Source of the DNA: Isoetes taiwanensis
Lineage: Eukaryota; Streptophyta; Lycopodiopsida; Isoetales; Isoetaceae
DNA: 64,000 nt
NCBI GenBank assembly: GCA_021234155.1
Contig: JAJEKV010000070.1
Location: forward strand, 5,835,311-5,899,310
Direction of reading: 5' to 3'
This document shows, piece by piece, positions 1 through 13,863 of the stretch (positions are counted from its first letter, which is position 1; every line of letters begins with the position of its first letter). Both the position numbers and the translations under genes were made by a program. The notes under the pieces are model-generated. The model worked only from the letters and a program-made list of their open reading frames with translations. It made no database searches and was not told the origin of the DNA.

Positions 1-2724
1 ATATGCCCATTATGACATCTCATCTGTTGCTGGTGCTCTGCGAGGTATCTGGCTTTCTTGGCCTTGAGGAAATGTGGACGCAAGGTGGGGTCAGTGACTT
101 GTCGGAGCCAGTATTTGAAGTCCCTATATTCATCATCAAGGCATTGGTTGCAGGGGAAGGTGGTAGTTTCCAAGGGCCTCTGTGAGCTCCCAAAGCATCT
201 GTCAGCGGCCATTAGAAGCAACTGAGTCAACTGAGCAGTCTGCTGCTGCGGTGCAGGAAGCTGTAGTATTCCCTCCAGATCATGCCCAACTATCTGGACG
301 TAGGTCTCTACACGGTCATAGTCCAGACATAGCTGGGACACAAGGGTAATTGAGGCAATGGACGTGTGGGCCGCTTGCCAATCTACATGCAAAAAAAGGA
401 GCTGGTGGTCTGATTCTACTTTCTCATCCCAACTGTCTGTTCCAATGCCAAAATGGGCAATCAAATGCAGATCATGTTCCTTCACTAGTACATAATCCAC
501 AACACTGGAGATGCCCTCCCCCCGAATTTTTTTGTCTACAAGTGCAGGGGCTGTAGGACGTCCATTATGCCAGCCCATTGCAAATGGTTAAGTCAAAGAT
601 GCTGCATAGCAACAGTAACTGCCTCCCATAGCATGTAACAAGGTTGCCATCTGAAATTGTTGGCCGAGTCACCTCTGGGGGGTTCAACTGCAACACATCC
701 TTTGCCAATGGTTCAAACTTCGGGACCTGCTCGGCCCCCGTGCATGCATTAAAGTCTCCGAGCAATATGACCTTGCCAAATTATTTGTGTTGTTGTATGT
801 CATCATATAGATCGACATATAGGGCCTCCAATCTATCCACATCCGAATGAGTGTTATAGAAGTTGCTCTTGGCATGTAGAAAGTAGCATACTGTCACTAA
901 GAGAAGGTTGCCGCTGCTATGCTATACACGCATATCCACAAGTAGCAATTGTGCATGTCTTGTCCAGAGAGATTGACTGCATCAAGGCTGTGCGATAGTA
1001 GCAGACGACCCCCACATGTCCACGCTTTCCTGTGCACTCGTCGAACACTGAGAAATGTAATTAGCCTGGGAGGTCTGGCAGCCTGTGCCTTGCATGTTCC
1101 CATGTTTCCATGAGGAAAATGAGATCCATATCTGATGCAATAGAGTTGAGACTCTATCCTTTCTGTCAGGGGAAGCCGCATCAGTTCCAAGACACCATGC
1201 GGAGGCACAATTCCTATTTGTCAGCATTAGATGTAGAAGCACGAGGGGCTACGGTGTTAGCAGGGGGAGTAGTGTGTGGTGCCTGAGTGAGAATTGCTGG
1301 AACAACTGGAGCAATGGGAGCACGAGGGGCAGGGTGAGCTGGCGGAGCGAATGCACTAGCAGGGGTAGCGGGGGTGGTTGCCGCAGTTGCTCGGGCAGCA
1401 ATAGTAGAGTAGCAGCTTCTATAGTGGCATCAGAAGTGCCTTTGGGTGTGGCAGTAGCATAGCACATCTGTGACCTTAGCAGGTGTCGGTTCAAAAATTC
1501 GCAGTTTGCTTTGGACCAGTCCTGCGGCCCCCTCTTGGCAGCGGATGTTCTTGACTCAAAATAGGAGATTCAGAAAAAATAAACCCATCATAATAAAAAA
1601 AATTCCCTTTTAAGGCACCCTAATGTGGCACCAAAATTAGATTATTTTACTCCTGGACAATATCCCCATCCCCAAGGAGTTTCTGTTACCAGCTTCTAAA
1701 ATCTGCAACATAAGCAGATCATAGTGTTCTTGTAAGAGACTTCTGGGAACTCTAGTGGGATTAGTCCAGAACTTAACATGGGAGTTAACGTGGGAAAAAC
1801 AAGTCTTTACGACTCTACTTACATTAAATTGAACATTTAAGGACGTGAATTTGCCATGCAAAACGTGCCTTAAGCAACTTTTTCCCACTCAGCAAACTCA
1901 CTTCTGATAATTACATGGCAATTAACGAATAATTTGACGTGGGCCGTCTAACTTGGTGGTCTGTTAATTGCTGATTGTTTAGATCTTAGCCCGACTTTTT
2001 CTCATTCCTCTTACCGACGAGACTTGTTGCATCGGGTGAGATCCTAGTCAACATACAGGGTGGTCTCCTTCGATTGCCTGCCCTGACGCAATAATGCCTC
2101 TCACACTCGTGTGTTTGCAACTGTACATATGACAATGCGTGGGCGGTCCTGGCGTTGAGCACCAAGGCGGCTTGCGAGAGATGACCTGATCCTAGAAGCG
2201 CTTAGTGAGATGCTCTCCTGCCTTCTCCAGGAGTCCATGCAGCACCACATTGTGGCATCTCCGAGCTAGCTTTATTCGATCGCTCAGCCTCAAACAACAT
2301 TGGCTGTCTCAACAGGTGATGTCTGTTGTTTAGAAGGTGCGGGCTATGCACGACAGGGAGGTGTAAAGGTCGGGGTGGACTGTTGAAGCCGGGAGCTCAT
2401 CTCTTGCGGGAGCAACTTTTGTCTTGCCAATATGCACTGCTTTAATTGCTCATGAACCTCGACATGGAGGCCTTTACCCTAATGGATGACGATTGCCCGC
2501 AGCTCCTGCATATCTAAATCCCAAACAACAGAGCTGTGTCCTAGCCGCTGTAGCCGGGAGTTAACTGCAGTGTCCCCTGGGGATGTGTTTGTCTCGAGCA
2601 TGCTTACCCTGTTCTTAAGGGCCTGGAGCCCTGACTGGCTATCTCCAATGGCCGCCTGGACTGTCCTTTGAACACCACGCGCTTTTTCCAGAGTTTTGTT
2701 GATCAGCTTGAGCTTTGATCTCAA
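1..2724 (-). mobile_element. Degenerate L1-like LINE (ORF1 and endonuclease part of ORF2)
   Basis: Read on the minus strand, this is a non-LTR retrotransposon with many frameshifts and stops. A coiled-coil-like stretch (2724-2479) is followed near 2150-2000 by an ORF1-like segment with DRPRIVICTV and LYVD.DLTR, resembling the C-terminal domain of plant L1 ORF1 proteins. After a Pro/Leu-rich linker (1494-1249) comes the APE-type endonuclease of ORF2: DLIFLMETWEHA (about 1130-1095, with the catalytic Glu), MLGDFNACTG (765-735), then VVDYVLV and ESDHQLLF (about 500-400). The reading continues to base 1, so the reverse transcriptase would lie outside the window. No frame stays open for long, so the copy is dead. 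Family assignment comes from motif order only. Confidence 0.75.
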
Positions 2725-3177
2725 TAACTGAATTTGACTTCATAAGCAACTTTTTACATTACTTAAATTCTTCAAGGACCAGTCATCGGGTAATCAAACC
2801 AACTATCAAACTAATCATATTTGTGCCACCTCTGATATTAACTATTAATGGAGTGTTTGAAGTTGATTGGTTTCCCATATTTATGAAATGGTTTCAAATT
2901 ATATCAAGAAGCCAAACAAATATTCTTCCACAGTGGTAGATAGCAAAAACCTAATGCCCCATATATATTCTTGCACAAACAATGTTAAGGAAGACCAACA
3001 TACAAATCTTTTTTCCACTTTTCAAAATTGCAGCATTTTGTTGATCAGCGTGAGCTTTGATCTCAATAACCGAATTTGACTTTATAAGCAACTTTTTATA
3101 TTACTTCAATTCTTCAAAGCCCAGTCATCATGGTAACCAAACCAACTATCAAACATCGTATTTGTGCCACCTTTGAA
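2697..3177. repeat. Diverged direct repeat, two copies of about 140 bp
   Basis: Bases 2697-2835 and 3039-3177 match closely over their length, both starting TTTGTTGATCAGC.TGAGCT and ending near TTTGTGCCACCT. The start-to-start distance is 342 bp. The copies lie between the 5' end of the LINE and the 3' end of AIH. I see no coding potential. Confidence 0.8.
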
Positions 3178-3330
3178 ATATGCCTGAGAAGAGAAATGAA
3201 ATAACTGTATGCATATTTAATCTCGATCATTCAATATTTGTGCAACAAATTACCCAATTCTTTGCATTTATCAGCAGGTTCATATTAGTATACAAATAAA
3301 GAATAAAGAATGTGGCAATTAATAATTCGT

Positions 3331-5300
<1,970 letters not shown>

Positions 5301-5587
5301 CTATCAAAGTTTTTGCATCTAGCTTCCTCTTCCTCGTTTAGCCCCAAAAGGAAAAGGAATTGCACAAAGGCCACAAACCATATTTTGCCACCATATTCTC
5401 GTTTTGGGTCCTTAGTAAAGTTGCGTATCCTACGCCCAATTTGGCATGTTCGTATGGTAGTGGTAGCGCAAGCCATTATTCCTGGTAAGGGCTTGGCGAA
5501 CCATTAGGGCGAGCCGGGCAAACCAAGTATACTGGCCTCCGCACAAACATTTCAAGTCATAATGTTAGCGGGGAGAACATTTTAGGA

Positions 5588-5593
5588 CACGTG
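5588..5593. promoter_or_regulatory. G-box / ABRE-like motif upstream of AIH
   Basis: CACGTG within GACACGTGGCAT lies 300 bp upstream of the AIH start codon. This is the core bound by plant bZIP and bHLH factors, and arginine decarboxylase-pathway genes are often stress or ABA responsive. One hexamer alone is weak evidence, and a gypsy remnant begins only about 90 bp further away. Confidence 0.25.
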
Positions 5594-5675
5594 GCATGGT
5601 CTGATTTGCCCTTAACATTCACTTCTTTCCCAATTTTGACGCGTGTTGATGACTAAAGCCCTTTTATATAGGAGC

Positions 5676-5800
5676 AGATGCATCGGACCTTGGACTTTGC
5701 ACTTGAGAGTGTTCTCCCCAAGATTGGAGACGATAACCAGCTTCAACCAATTGCATTCCATGCAAGAAAGTTTCTTGCATCTAACACCAATATAAGATTC
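5676..5800 (+). mobile_element. Ty3/gypsy RNase H fragment
   Basis: About 120 bp on the plus strand reads ADASD, then after a frameshift FALESVLPKIGDDNQLQPIA and FHARKFLASNTN. This is the RT/RNase H junction of gypsy polyproteins (typically DASDFALG..L.Q..., HPIA..SRKF). It is an isolated, frameshifted scrap. The same region appears better preserved in the minus-strand gypsy copy near 36 kb. Confidence 0.65.
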
Positions 5801-5810
5801 ACTAGTAACG

Positions 5811-6219
5811 ATGCCCAGCGTTGCTGGGCATAAGTTAAAAACGTGTAAATAATGTTCTAAGAATGATGAGACGCCGTAACGAATTGGTTTTAGCTTAGTA
5901 TTCTTTCTTAATCAATAAGAATCTCTAACACTTACATGAAATTCTGGAATAGTTTCTAAAAACATAGCATACTCTAGGCTCCTTCCATTTGCTTCAGTCT
6001 TTAATCTCTTGCAAAATAATAACGTTGATATTCCTCCATGTTGAAGTACCGTACCCTGTTCGCACTTAGAAATTACCCTCTTTGCACTTAAAAGATCAAG
6101 GTAGAGAAATACACTGTTATTGTTGCCGGTGTTGTGCAGAAGTTTTTGGTAGCTTCTACAGGGCCAAATTAAAAAATTATAGTAGTCAATAGCAACAATG
6201 CCCAGCGTTGCTGTGCAAT
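5811..6219. repeat. Paired hairpin motifs GCCCAGC-GTT-GCTGGGC
   Basis: Bases 5811-5831 form a perfect palindrome with 9-bp arms and a GTT loop (ATGCCCAGC GTT GCTGGGCAT), preceded five bases earlier by ACTAGT. A second copy at 6198-6219 (ATGCCCAGC GTT GCTGTGCAAT) carries one mismatch in the stem. The roughly 370 bp between them hold no convincing gene. The motif resembles short terminal hairpins of some plant repeats, but I cannot name the family. Confidence 0.6.
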
Positions 6220-6745
6220 TATTGGAAACTTGTAAGTTTGGGTTATGCTTCATGTTTTGTTTCATTCGTATATAGCCCTTGAAAAACTATGACTTTTGGA
6301 ACATTTGCTTTCAATGGTAGCCCTCCCTTTCAATGCATGAGCATGAGCTTCGGGTTAGAGTTCTTTTTACCCCCTTATACACGATATAAAATTAAGAAAC
6401 ATCGAGTGGTCAACCCAAAATCCAAAATCATATATATGCTAAGAAAGTAGTTAGGGTTTTGGTGTGATATAATCCACGCTTTCTAGATTAAAAGATGGGT
6501 CCATATATATATTTTTTTTATTAAAACATGGAGATCTCTACGATCTATTATCAGAATTTGAGACCCCATCCTGTAAGGCGACAAAACCCAAGCATGTTAT
6601 AGATGTTTCTCATGCATCAAACCTTTTTGGCGATCCCTCGTAGGGTGTCTTTGCTTCGGAATCCTAACCTATTGCCAAAAAGCGCTTGTTACCTGAAGGG
6701 CAAATCCAATGATCCTTTCAAATCCTGGAGACATTATGTGCATCC
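6220..6745. other. No recognisable feature
   Basis: AT-rich sequence with no open reading frame of note and no homology that I recognise. Confidence 0.5.
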
Positions 6746-6810
6746 ATAAACAAGGTGCTGCGCACGGAGGGTTGCCCTCTATGGCCCGAGGGTGAAGTGG
6801 CTTAAATTAA
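6746..6810 (-). repeat. Hairpin repeat GGAGGG-CAA-CCCTCC, copy 1
   Basis: On the minus strand this matches 17945-18010: CACTTCACCCTC.GG, then a weakened GAGGGCAACCCTCC stem-loop, then GTGCGCAGCACCTTG. A third, rearranged copy is at 15645-15725. It is most likely the end of a dispersed element, but the other end was not found. Confidence 0.65.
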
Positions 6811-7290
6811 ATCCACATGTGACTTGACAATATACACAAGACTAGTTATGGAGAATTCTGTGGAAATTGCCATCTTTATAATATTTTTTGATCCATAATG
6901 TTACGCAGTCTTTTGAGCCCGACTTGAGCTATTGCCCACATCATCATGCTTTTATGAGTCTTGGGGGATCGTAATGTGTGGTAGGAGGACGTTATCCTAT
7001 TTCAGGCCCTGATCATATCCAAACTAGAAAATTGCCCACCTTCGATGGGGATTCCATGTGATTGCACATGAAGAGTATACTTAATGTGTGTAGTATTTTG
7101 GTTGCCAATATAGCCATAGAACTTATTGGTTCATTGTGACAATTTCTGATCCGCCATATCCAATGCCCAAGCCACCACAACCATCAATTGCATTGATTAT
7201 TGTGTTGTGAGCTGCACATTAGGTTAAAACCTAATGCAAAGTTGATAAATCATCTTATTTTTTCAACACAAAGTACCACAAGAAAAGAAA
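6811..7290. other. No recognisable feature
   Basis: AT-rich intergenic DNA. I see no gene, repeat boundary or structural RNA. Confidence 0.5.
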
Positions 7291-7525
7291 AGGACCTTTT
7301 GCTTCATAAATTGCAATAGAGTTTGAGAGAGGGTGCCAACTCCTAGATAGCGAAGTTAAGCCGATCAAATCGGATCCGGACCCAAATCAGCTTGGTAAAA
7401 TAATGCAGGACCTTTTGCTTCATAAATTGCACCGCCGAGTTTGAGAGAGGGTGCCAACTCCTAGATAGCGAAGTTAAGGCAGATCAAATCAGATCTGGAC
7501 CCAAATCAACTTGGTAAAATAATGC
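7291..7525. repeat. Tandem duplication, two units of about 116 bp
   Basis: The unit starts AGGACCTTTTGCTTC and ends GGTAAAATAATGCA. Copy 1 begins at 7291 and copy 2 at 7407. They differ by a few substitutions and a three-base insertion near the start of copy 2. Each contains GCGAAGTTAAG, a chance-level resemblance to 5S rRNA. No coding frame runs through. Confidence 0.85.
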
Positions 7526-7621
7526 ATCAATAGAATACTTTAATCAGGATCTTGTGAGCCCGAATCGAATTAGAATAAGATGGAACGAAGGATGAAAGGG
7601 AGGGATGGAAGTCTGTAAATG

Positions 7622-7810
7622 GTTTGACCGTAATGAGAAAAGTGTGCATGGCAAAGTGTTGCTGGGCATACATTGTGTAGAAAACTTGCATATTATGGTT
7701 GTAATATTGTTTGGCCAAGTGTTGCTTGGCATACATTGGGTAGTGAACTTGCATATTATGGTTGTAATATCGTTTGGCCAAGTGTTGTTGGGCATACATC
7801 CCATGATGTA
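7622..7810. repeat. 63-bp tandem repeat, three units, each with a hairpin
   Basis: CTTGCATATTATGGTTGTAA starts at 7685 and again at 7748; a diverged unit precedes them. Each unit carries a variant of GCCAAGTGTTGCTTGGCATA (stem GCCAAG/CTTGGC), which resembles the 5811 palindrome. The open frames across the array come from its 63-bp period (a multiple of 3) and are not taken as genes. Confidence 0.8.
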
Positions 7811-8165
7811 GCATCAGATAATATTTTCCATGACATGACATCATGCATATCAAACAAACGTGCAGACGAAGCTTGCAACATAGCATTAACTATATGAGAT
7901 TCATTGTTGTTTTGCTTGTACGTTATTTTTGGGTTTGATTCATGACATACACATTAATTCCACAAATAAGATTTATTTATGTTTATTAAGCTTGGAGGAG
8001 CTTAAATATATGCATTGAGTAATGCCTACATATTACATCTTATTGTACATTGGATTGGCATGTTTTTGCTTTAACATGGATCTCCATGTCTATCCATGCA
8101 ACATATGTATAACTTGTAAATGATAAACTATTGAATATCTTAATTTGACAGTTTAGCACATGTTT
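7811..8165. other. No recognisable feature
   Basis: AT-rich spacer between the 63-bp array and the duplicated isocitrate dehydrogenase exon. Nothing supported here. Confidence 0.5.
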
Positions 8166-8171
8166 TTTGGG

Positions 8172-9090
8172 TTGCCCCTAGGGGGGCAAACCCTCGTTTA
8201 TGTGGGCTTTTGGCATATCCTAGGTATATGCTAGAATATCCCTAGGATATGCTGGTGACTGCTAAAAACTTACGATGGGCTGTAAATGTTAGGTCACTTC
8301 TGTAGGTGGGCAGCCGCTCTCGAAACCGGCTAACCGTCAGGAGCATCAATAATAAAGCCAAACCTCTTCAAAACCTTCCCAATCGAGATCGTTCCGCACA
8401 ACAGTGCATCCCTGTTGCGTCATATCGTGTCCTTCCAGCTTTCATCAGTCCAAACATGTTTGAGAACAGATGTAACTATTTGAGCTGCAGGCTTGGTCTT
8501 AAGCGTTTTGGATTGAAAGCATTCGGAACCATGGCAGTTGAAAAGATCAAGGTTGAAAATTCTATTGTTGAGATGGATGGTAATGTTTTCAATCCTTTTT
8601 AGAATAGAAGCTAATTTTATCCATCATAGCAACACTTGCCTAGGGGCAAACCCTTGTTTATGTGGGCTTTTGGCATATCCTAGGTATATGCTAGAATATC
8701 CCTAGGATATGCTGGTGACTGCTAAAAACTTACGATGGGCTGTAAATGTTAGGTCACTTCTGTAGGTGGGCAGCCGCTCTCGAAACCGGCTAACCGTCAG
8801 GAGCATCAATCCAAACCTCTTCAAAACCTTCCCAATCGAGATCGTTCCGCACAACAGTGCATCCCTGTTGCGTCATATCATGTCCTTCCAGCTTTCATCA
8901 GTCCAAACATGTTTGAGAACAGATGTAACTATTTGAGCTGCAGGCTTGGTCTTAAGCGTTTTGGATTGAAAGCATTCGGAACCATGGCAGTTGAAAAGAT
9001 CAAGGTTGAAAATCCTATTGTTGAGATGGATGGTAATGTTTTCAATCCTTTTTAGAATAGAAGCTAATTTTATCCATCATAGCAACACTT
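8172..9090 (+). repeat. Tandem duplication of hairpin repeat plus ICDH first exon
   Basis: Two units about 453 bp apart (8176-8628 and 8640-9090) are nearly identical. Each begins with the hairpin sequence around CCCTAGGGG..CAAACCC and the motif GTTTATGTGGGCTTTTGGCA, and ends after the first ICDH exon. Copy 2 lacks about 10 bp (AATAAAGCCA) upstream of the ATG. Because both copies carry the mobile-looking hairpin segment, that insertion predates the duplication. Confidence 0.85.
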
Positions 9091-9660
9091 GAATTTGGTG
9101 AACTGTTCTGATAATGCGTTTCTGATATCTACAGGAGATGAAATGACTCGAATTATTTAGCAAATGATCAAGGACAAGGTACGTTAGGTACTACAATTTT
9201 GTTTGTCAGGTTTAGCCAGTTGTGGAAATTCGGAGAGTCCTAAGGCTGCAGCAAGTCTCTTTCTTCCTGTAGTTGCCCTTGTCATTATGAACAAGTACAA
9301 ATTTAGCAGTTGACAGCATTGGATATGGTATTTATAATCCTTGGTCGTTTTATGCAGCTTATTTTTCTTTTCCTTAATATGTATGTGAAGTATTTTGACC
9401 TTGGCCTTCCCAACCGTGATGCCACTGATGATAAAGTGACTGTTGAAAGTGCAGAAGCTACACTGAAGTAAGAATGCTACCCTTTTTTGTTAACCTGATT
9501 TTGGAAGTAATTCGACTTCATGTTGCATTTGTTCCGTTATATGGTGTAGGTAAACCAGCTATAACAGAAGGTGAATTTTAATTAATGTAATGTCTTGCAG
9601 GTATCATGTTGCTGTGAAATGTGCAACAATTACACCTGGTGCTTTTCATCTACATTTTAG
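8531..9660 (+). pseudogene. ICDH: NADP-isocitrate dehydrogenase pseudogene, truncated, exon 1 duplicated
   Basis: The functional family oxidatively decarboxylates isocitrate to 2-oxoglutarate with NADP+. Exon 1 occurs twice (8531-8579 and 8984-9032), reading MAVEKIKVEN.IVEMDG up to a GT donor. Exon 2 (9135-9178) completes GDEMTRII but then has TAG at 9158-9160 where the family has Trp, followed by QMIKDK. Exon 3 (9358-9467) gives [16 protein letters not shown] and [11 protein letters not shown]. Exon 4 (from 9601) gives YHVAVKCATITP and then loses homology near 9660. The catalytic body (about 330 residues) is absent. Introns are kept, so this came from DNA duplication, not retrotransposition. 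Sequence in frame upstream of the first ATG could derive from an organelle transit peptide, which I cannot establish. Confidence 0.9.
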
Positions 9661-10328
9661 TCTTGTACCACTTTTTTCTCTCTTTTAATACACTGCAATA
9701 TGCAAAGAGTAAGTTTGCTTGCAAAGAGTAGCAGCTCCTTGCCTTAAACTGGCCAATTTGGTATGTTCTCAAATCTTTAGACATGCTCTAAATAAACGAA
9801 AAACTGGACTTAATTTGGGCAACATACATCAAGATACTGGATTTTTAACTTCCTTAAGACAATTGATATGTGATATGGAGACTATATTATGGGAACTGCA
9901 CAGAAAGTCTGAACGAGCTCCAAATATACACCAGATTCATGATATTCAGAGGACAAAGATAAATATTGTGGTGGTTGGTTGTGAAGAGAGATATTTGAGA
10001 TATGAAACAATTTTTACAAGAAGGGATTACCTCCATTGGGGATAAAAGTTCATGGTATATTTAAGTCTCTCACCTAGGCACTCCTCATGAGTTACATTGA
10101 ACATCCAGTCTTGTGATTGGTGAAGACTGATGCCAACCCAAATTTTTGTTATTATGGACTACTGAAAGTGTAGTGGTCGGAGTATGACATAGCAAGGCTT
10201 ATGAAAGAGGATCACATGTGAAGGAAAGTTGAAGTTCTGCAACTCTAGAGACTACATTACATGAATTTAACAGTCTTGTGTGCTCTTGATTCTAACCGAT
10301 GAATGTCTGAGCTGCTTTAAATTTGCAG
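9661..10328. other. Spacer between two pseudogenes
   Basis: It contains a 108-codon open frame (9719-10045) with no recognisable motif and no flanking splice logic. Upstream exons of the BNR pseudogene might be expected here, but none can be seen. Confidence 0.4.
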
Positions 10329-10459
10329 GTGGTCTAGGTTCATGAAGAGATCATCTGATAATGGAGAAACCTGGTCTGAAAGGGAACAGCTACCACCTGG
10401 AATACTTGGTCCAATTAAAAACAAGGTGCCTTCAACTTTGTATATTTCAGACCATCTAG

Positions 10460-10618
<159 letters not shown>

Positions 10619-11141
10619 TGAAGTACTTTCCATTTCTAGTTCCAGCCCAAGACTCTACATCCTAAAGCATTACTGCATTGGCTGTTTGAAAGGCTGTATA
10701 GTGTATGTTTCTTCTCGATTTCTCTTTTTTAATGATGAAGAAATTATCGTGCTTCATATTACTCCAGATGCTGGCTACACATGGGTAAAGCATAGTCCAA
10801 TTTATGTTAAAGACAACCCTATGGGCGTAATTCAACCTGTTCCCGTGTGGCATCAAATGGAGAAATGCGGGTTCTGCTTAGATCCACAGAGACAATTGGA
10901 AGAATATGTATGGCTGCATCAAAAGACGGGGGTTACACATGGACCCATGCTACTCCCACCCAGCTTCCAAATCCAAATTGTGGTATGATTCTTATTTGTT
11001 TGTTATGTATATGGTGGTTTGTGCTTCTGCAGCATTGCATATTCACACGGGGGGTTACTCCGGGCATCGAGAGCTGTCAGATAGGCATATTTGCCCTTTA
11101 TTCCTCGATCTGGACCGTACATAGCGATCCTCGTTTGTGGG

Positions 11142-11345
11142 GTATGCTTGTACAAATTTTTGTATACTGTATATTGAGATTTGCAAAATACTATAAGGTT
11201 TGAGGAAATGTACTTAATGGTGTTAATTTTGTACATGTATTGTAAGTTTTTAGGGGCTCTCGCTGCCCTACGTAACCCCCCGTGTATGCACCCAAACCAA
11301 AGGGGGTTTAAGGGGGATGTTAATTTAAATGTGTTGGATGCAATG
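11142..11345. repeat. Dispersed repeat, copy A
   Basis: It matches 37959-38165 in the same orientation: GTATGCTTGTACAA, TATAAGGTTTGAG, CTCTC.CT.CCCTA and TGCACCCAAACCAAAGGGGG are shared in order. It lies inside the presumed long intron of the BNR pseudogene. No coding region; element class unknown. Confidence 0.7.
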
Positions 11346-13863
11346 GTTTATGTTAAATAATGTTGATTGTAGTGATGTGTTGGTTGTTAATGTGCTATAT
11401 GTTTATATTAATAAAAAAAATTTGGGCCCTTCGGGCCGTAATAAAGGCGTTTGGGCACTAAGGATGGCATAACTTCACGTACTATTTTTACAAACACTTA
11501 TGCATGTAATAACATTAGAAATACTTGTGTAATGGTTTAAGTTAATATTAATGGTAGTTGTTGGTTGCTATATTAAAAAAAAAAATTCGGGCCCTTAGGG
11601 AAAACATCTAGTTCCATACAAAGCGTTCAACGAATAGGAGGAAATGGCTTATCATAGGGTGGATCTAAACAGCCCCAAGAGCAATGCACAGTGTTTTCCC
11701 ATTGCATGCATTAAGAGCAAAGAATGACTTATCATATTCGGTAGATCTAAACAGCCCCAAGAGCAATGCTCTTGCCTACAGAAATCATGTGTAGATCTTT
11801 CACCAATAGCCCACATAATACAACTCATAGACAAGAAGCAAAGTTCATTGTAAATATACCATTTTGATATCTTTTGTGTTTCTTGCATATGATAATGAAA
11901 CAAAATAAACATTATTCCGCAAACCCATGTCAAAATTATCTGCATGGAATGTATATATGATTAACTAAATTTAGAAGCACTTAATGCATTATAAGAAAAC
12001 TAATGTTTTCCAACTAAGAGAAAGAACACAAAGATAGATAAAGTACAGCTTTAAAACAACTTTAAAACAACGTGCATTTTATTGTAAGCAAGTTAAAGTG
12101 CAGCAATTCAAGTCTTTATATGATGCATGTAACATCTTCCAACCTTTTTGTCGTCTTCAGTTAATGTTGGTAGGCATACAGACTTGTGTAGGATGAACAC
12201 TGAATAGATTCCACGTGAGAGCGTTGCACTGTTTTTTGCCTTGCAAATGACATCCTTGCATGTTATCCAAAAACCTGCACAATTATATAGGGGCTAAGTC
12301 CAGCTATTGCTAAATTCAATTGTCCAAGTAATACTAAAACAAATTATTGACAGTTATTTACATACCCTTGCCACCAGATGCCACAGGGATCAGAGCTGAT
12401 GTTGCATAAGATCAGAGCAGTATTTGAGAACAATAGTGACCTCAGAAATACGCATAGAAGACAGCATTCTTCATCAGAGCCTTCAAGAAGCATCAGAAGG
12501 TGCAAGCTAGATTCAACCTGAATTAAAATTTCCAAGCTTGGCAGGTCTGGAGTTGAACGCCAACGAACTTTTAACAGATACAAACAAATGGACAAATGGC
12601 TATGGAGTCAGTGTCTGAGATCAGACATAACATTGAGGGCCATAAAATATGGCAAAAAAAGAGATGTTGAACTGCTGTTGGTACTCCAAAACCGGCATCA
12701 AACCATTAGCCGGATTATAAAATGCATCGATCCGGCAGAAGCCGCCAATCCCTGTTCCTGGAGCGAAGAATAGGCCCAAATCCGTGTCCCTTTCTGGCTT
12801 GAATTGTGGCGAGATATGGAGGCAAAAAAAAAACCAACAGAACGAGACCCAAATGAAAAAAACCGGAGCCGAGGTCCACGTTAGGGTTCTTGCATTGCCT
12901 ATCCTGCCATGGGACAATGGATAAGGTAGATTCGAAATATAATCAGCATGTTCATGACTGCTCTTGCTCTGTAAACAACCAAACGTGCAGAGGCCCACAC
13001 TTTTTGATTTGCAAGCGCCAATTCCAGGAGCCCATTCTGAAAACGGTAGACTTTGAGCTTTCAATCTTCCACTGGGCAAGGTGAGCCAAGGTACCGACTG
13101 TGTGGTGCGGTCCCTGCATTCCCTGCATCATGCTCATAGCCCTGGAGCAAATGATCTAGACTGGTCGAGCCCGGCATCAAACCCTATCTTTGCACCATTG
13201 CAAAAATTTGCAAAGCCATTGCTGGCAACCAGGCTTTCACCTTAACAGTCCTACCAGACCCAACCTCTCGTCCGACTAAGGAGTTCATCCTTTGCCTTCA
13301 CCTGCCAATCCCTGCAAAAAGAAAATAGAATCGAAGACGGAATAAAACCCTAAAATGGTTTTTTCGATGCTTGCATGTTCAGCCCCTAAAATAAAAAGAA
13401 GGCTTTTGTTGTGAGCCCTTGGATGTTGGACCATTGAAAAAAAACCGCTAAATCAACGACTAAGAAATAGTGCACTCTAGATGTACGCATTAGTACATCT
13501 ATTCGAATACGCCATAAAATCTTAGGAAAACCTTTGTGAAAAGCGTACAAAAACACAAAAAAAACCCCCTGTTATTATGCTACATATTCATCTAAGCCTA
13601 CAAATATAATGCATAGTTGGATCACCTTCTTCCGAGAATTATTACGGTGGATATACAGGGATATTGCATTTACTTTAGCACATCTGGATAAACAGTTTGC
13701 AGCAGGTGTTTGAAGCCAACGTTCTTGATATTTTAGAGATTAACATTTGCCCAATGTTGGAGAAAAATAAACTTGACTCTGGGATGGTTAATCTTTTTAG
13801 AGGGGTCTTCCTTTGCTCATATATGAAGCCCATCTTGTTATATGATGATTTCAATGGATGCAG
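11346..13863. other. Unassigned DNA within the BNR pseudogene gap
   Basis: It includes two TTCGGGCC/GGGCCC-containing stretches near 11421 and 11587 that look like related repeat ends, and minus-strand open frames at 12344-12595 and 12621-13079 (152 codons) with no motif I recognise. Another minus-strand stretch near 12280-12120 is open and exon-like but cannot be linked to a family. Confidence 0.4.

Noticed and set aside
7340..7380. 5S rRNA-like GCGAAGTTAAG in both units of the 116-bp repeat
   Set aside because: Only about 11 bases match the 5S core; the surrounding order (internal control regions, CTTGGGCGAGAG) is absent.
7527..7897. Several overlapping frames across the 63-bp array
   Set aside because: The frames exist because the repeat period is a multiple of three; the products are internally repetitive and match nothing.
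12621..13079. 152-codon minus-strand open frame
   Set aside because: No motif, ordinary composition and no splice context; the minus strand shows no coding evidence on either side that would link to it.
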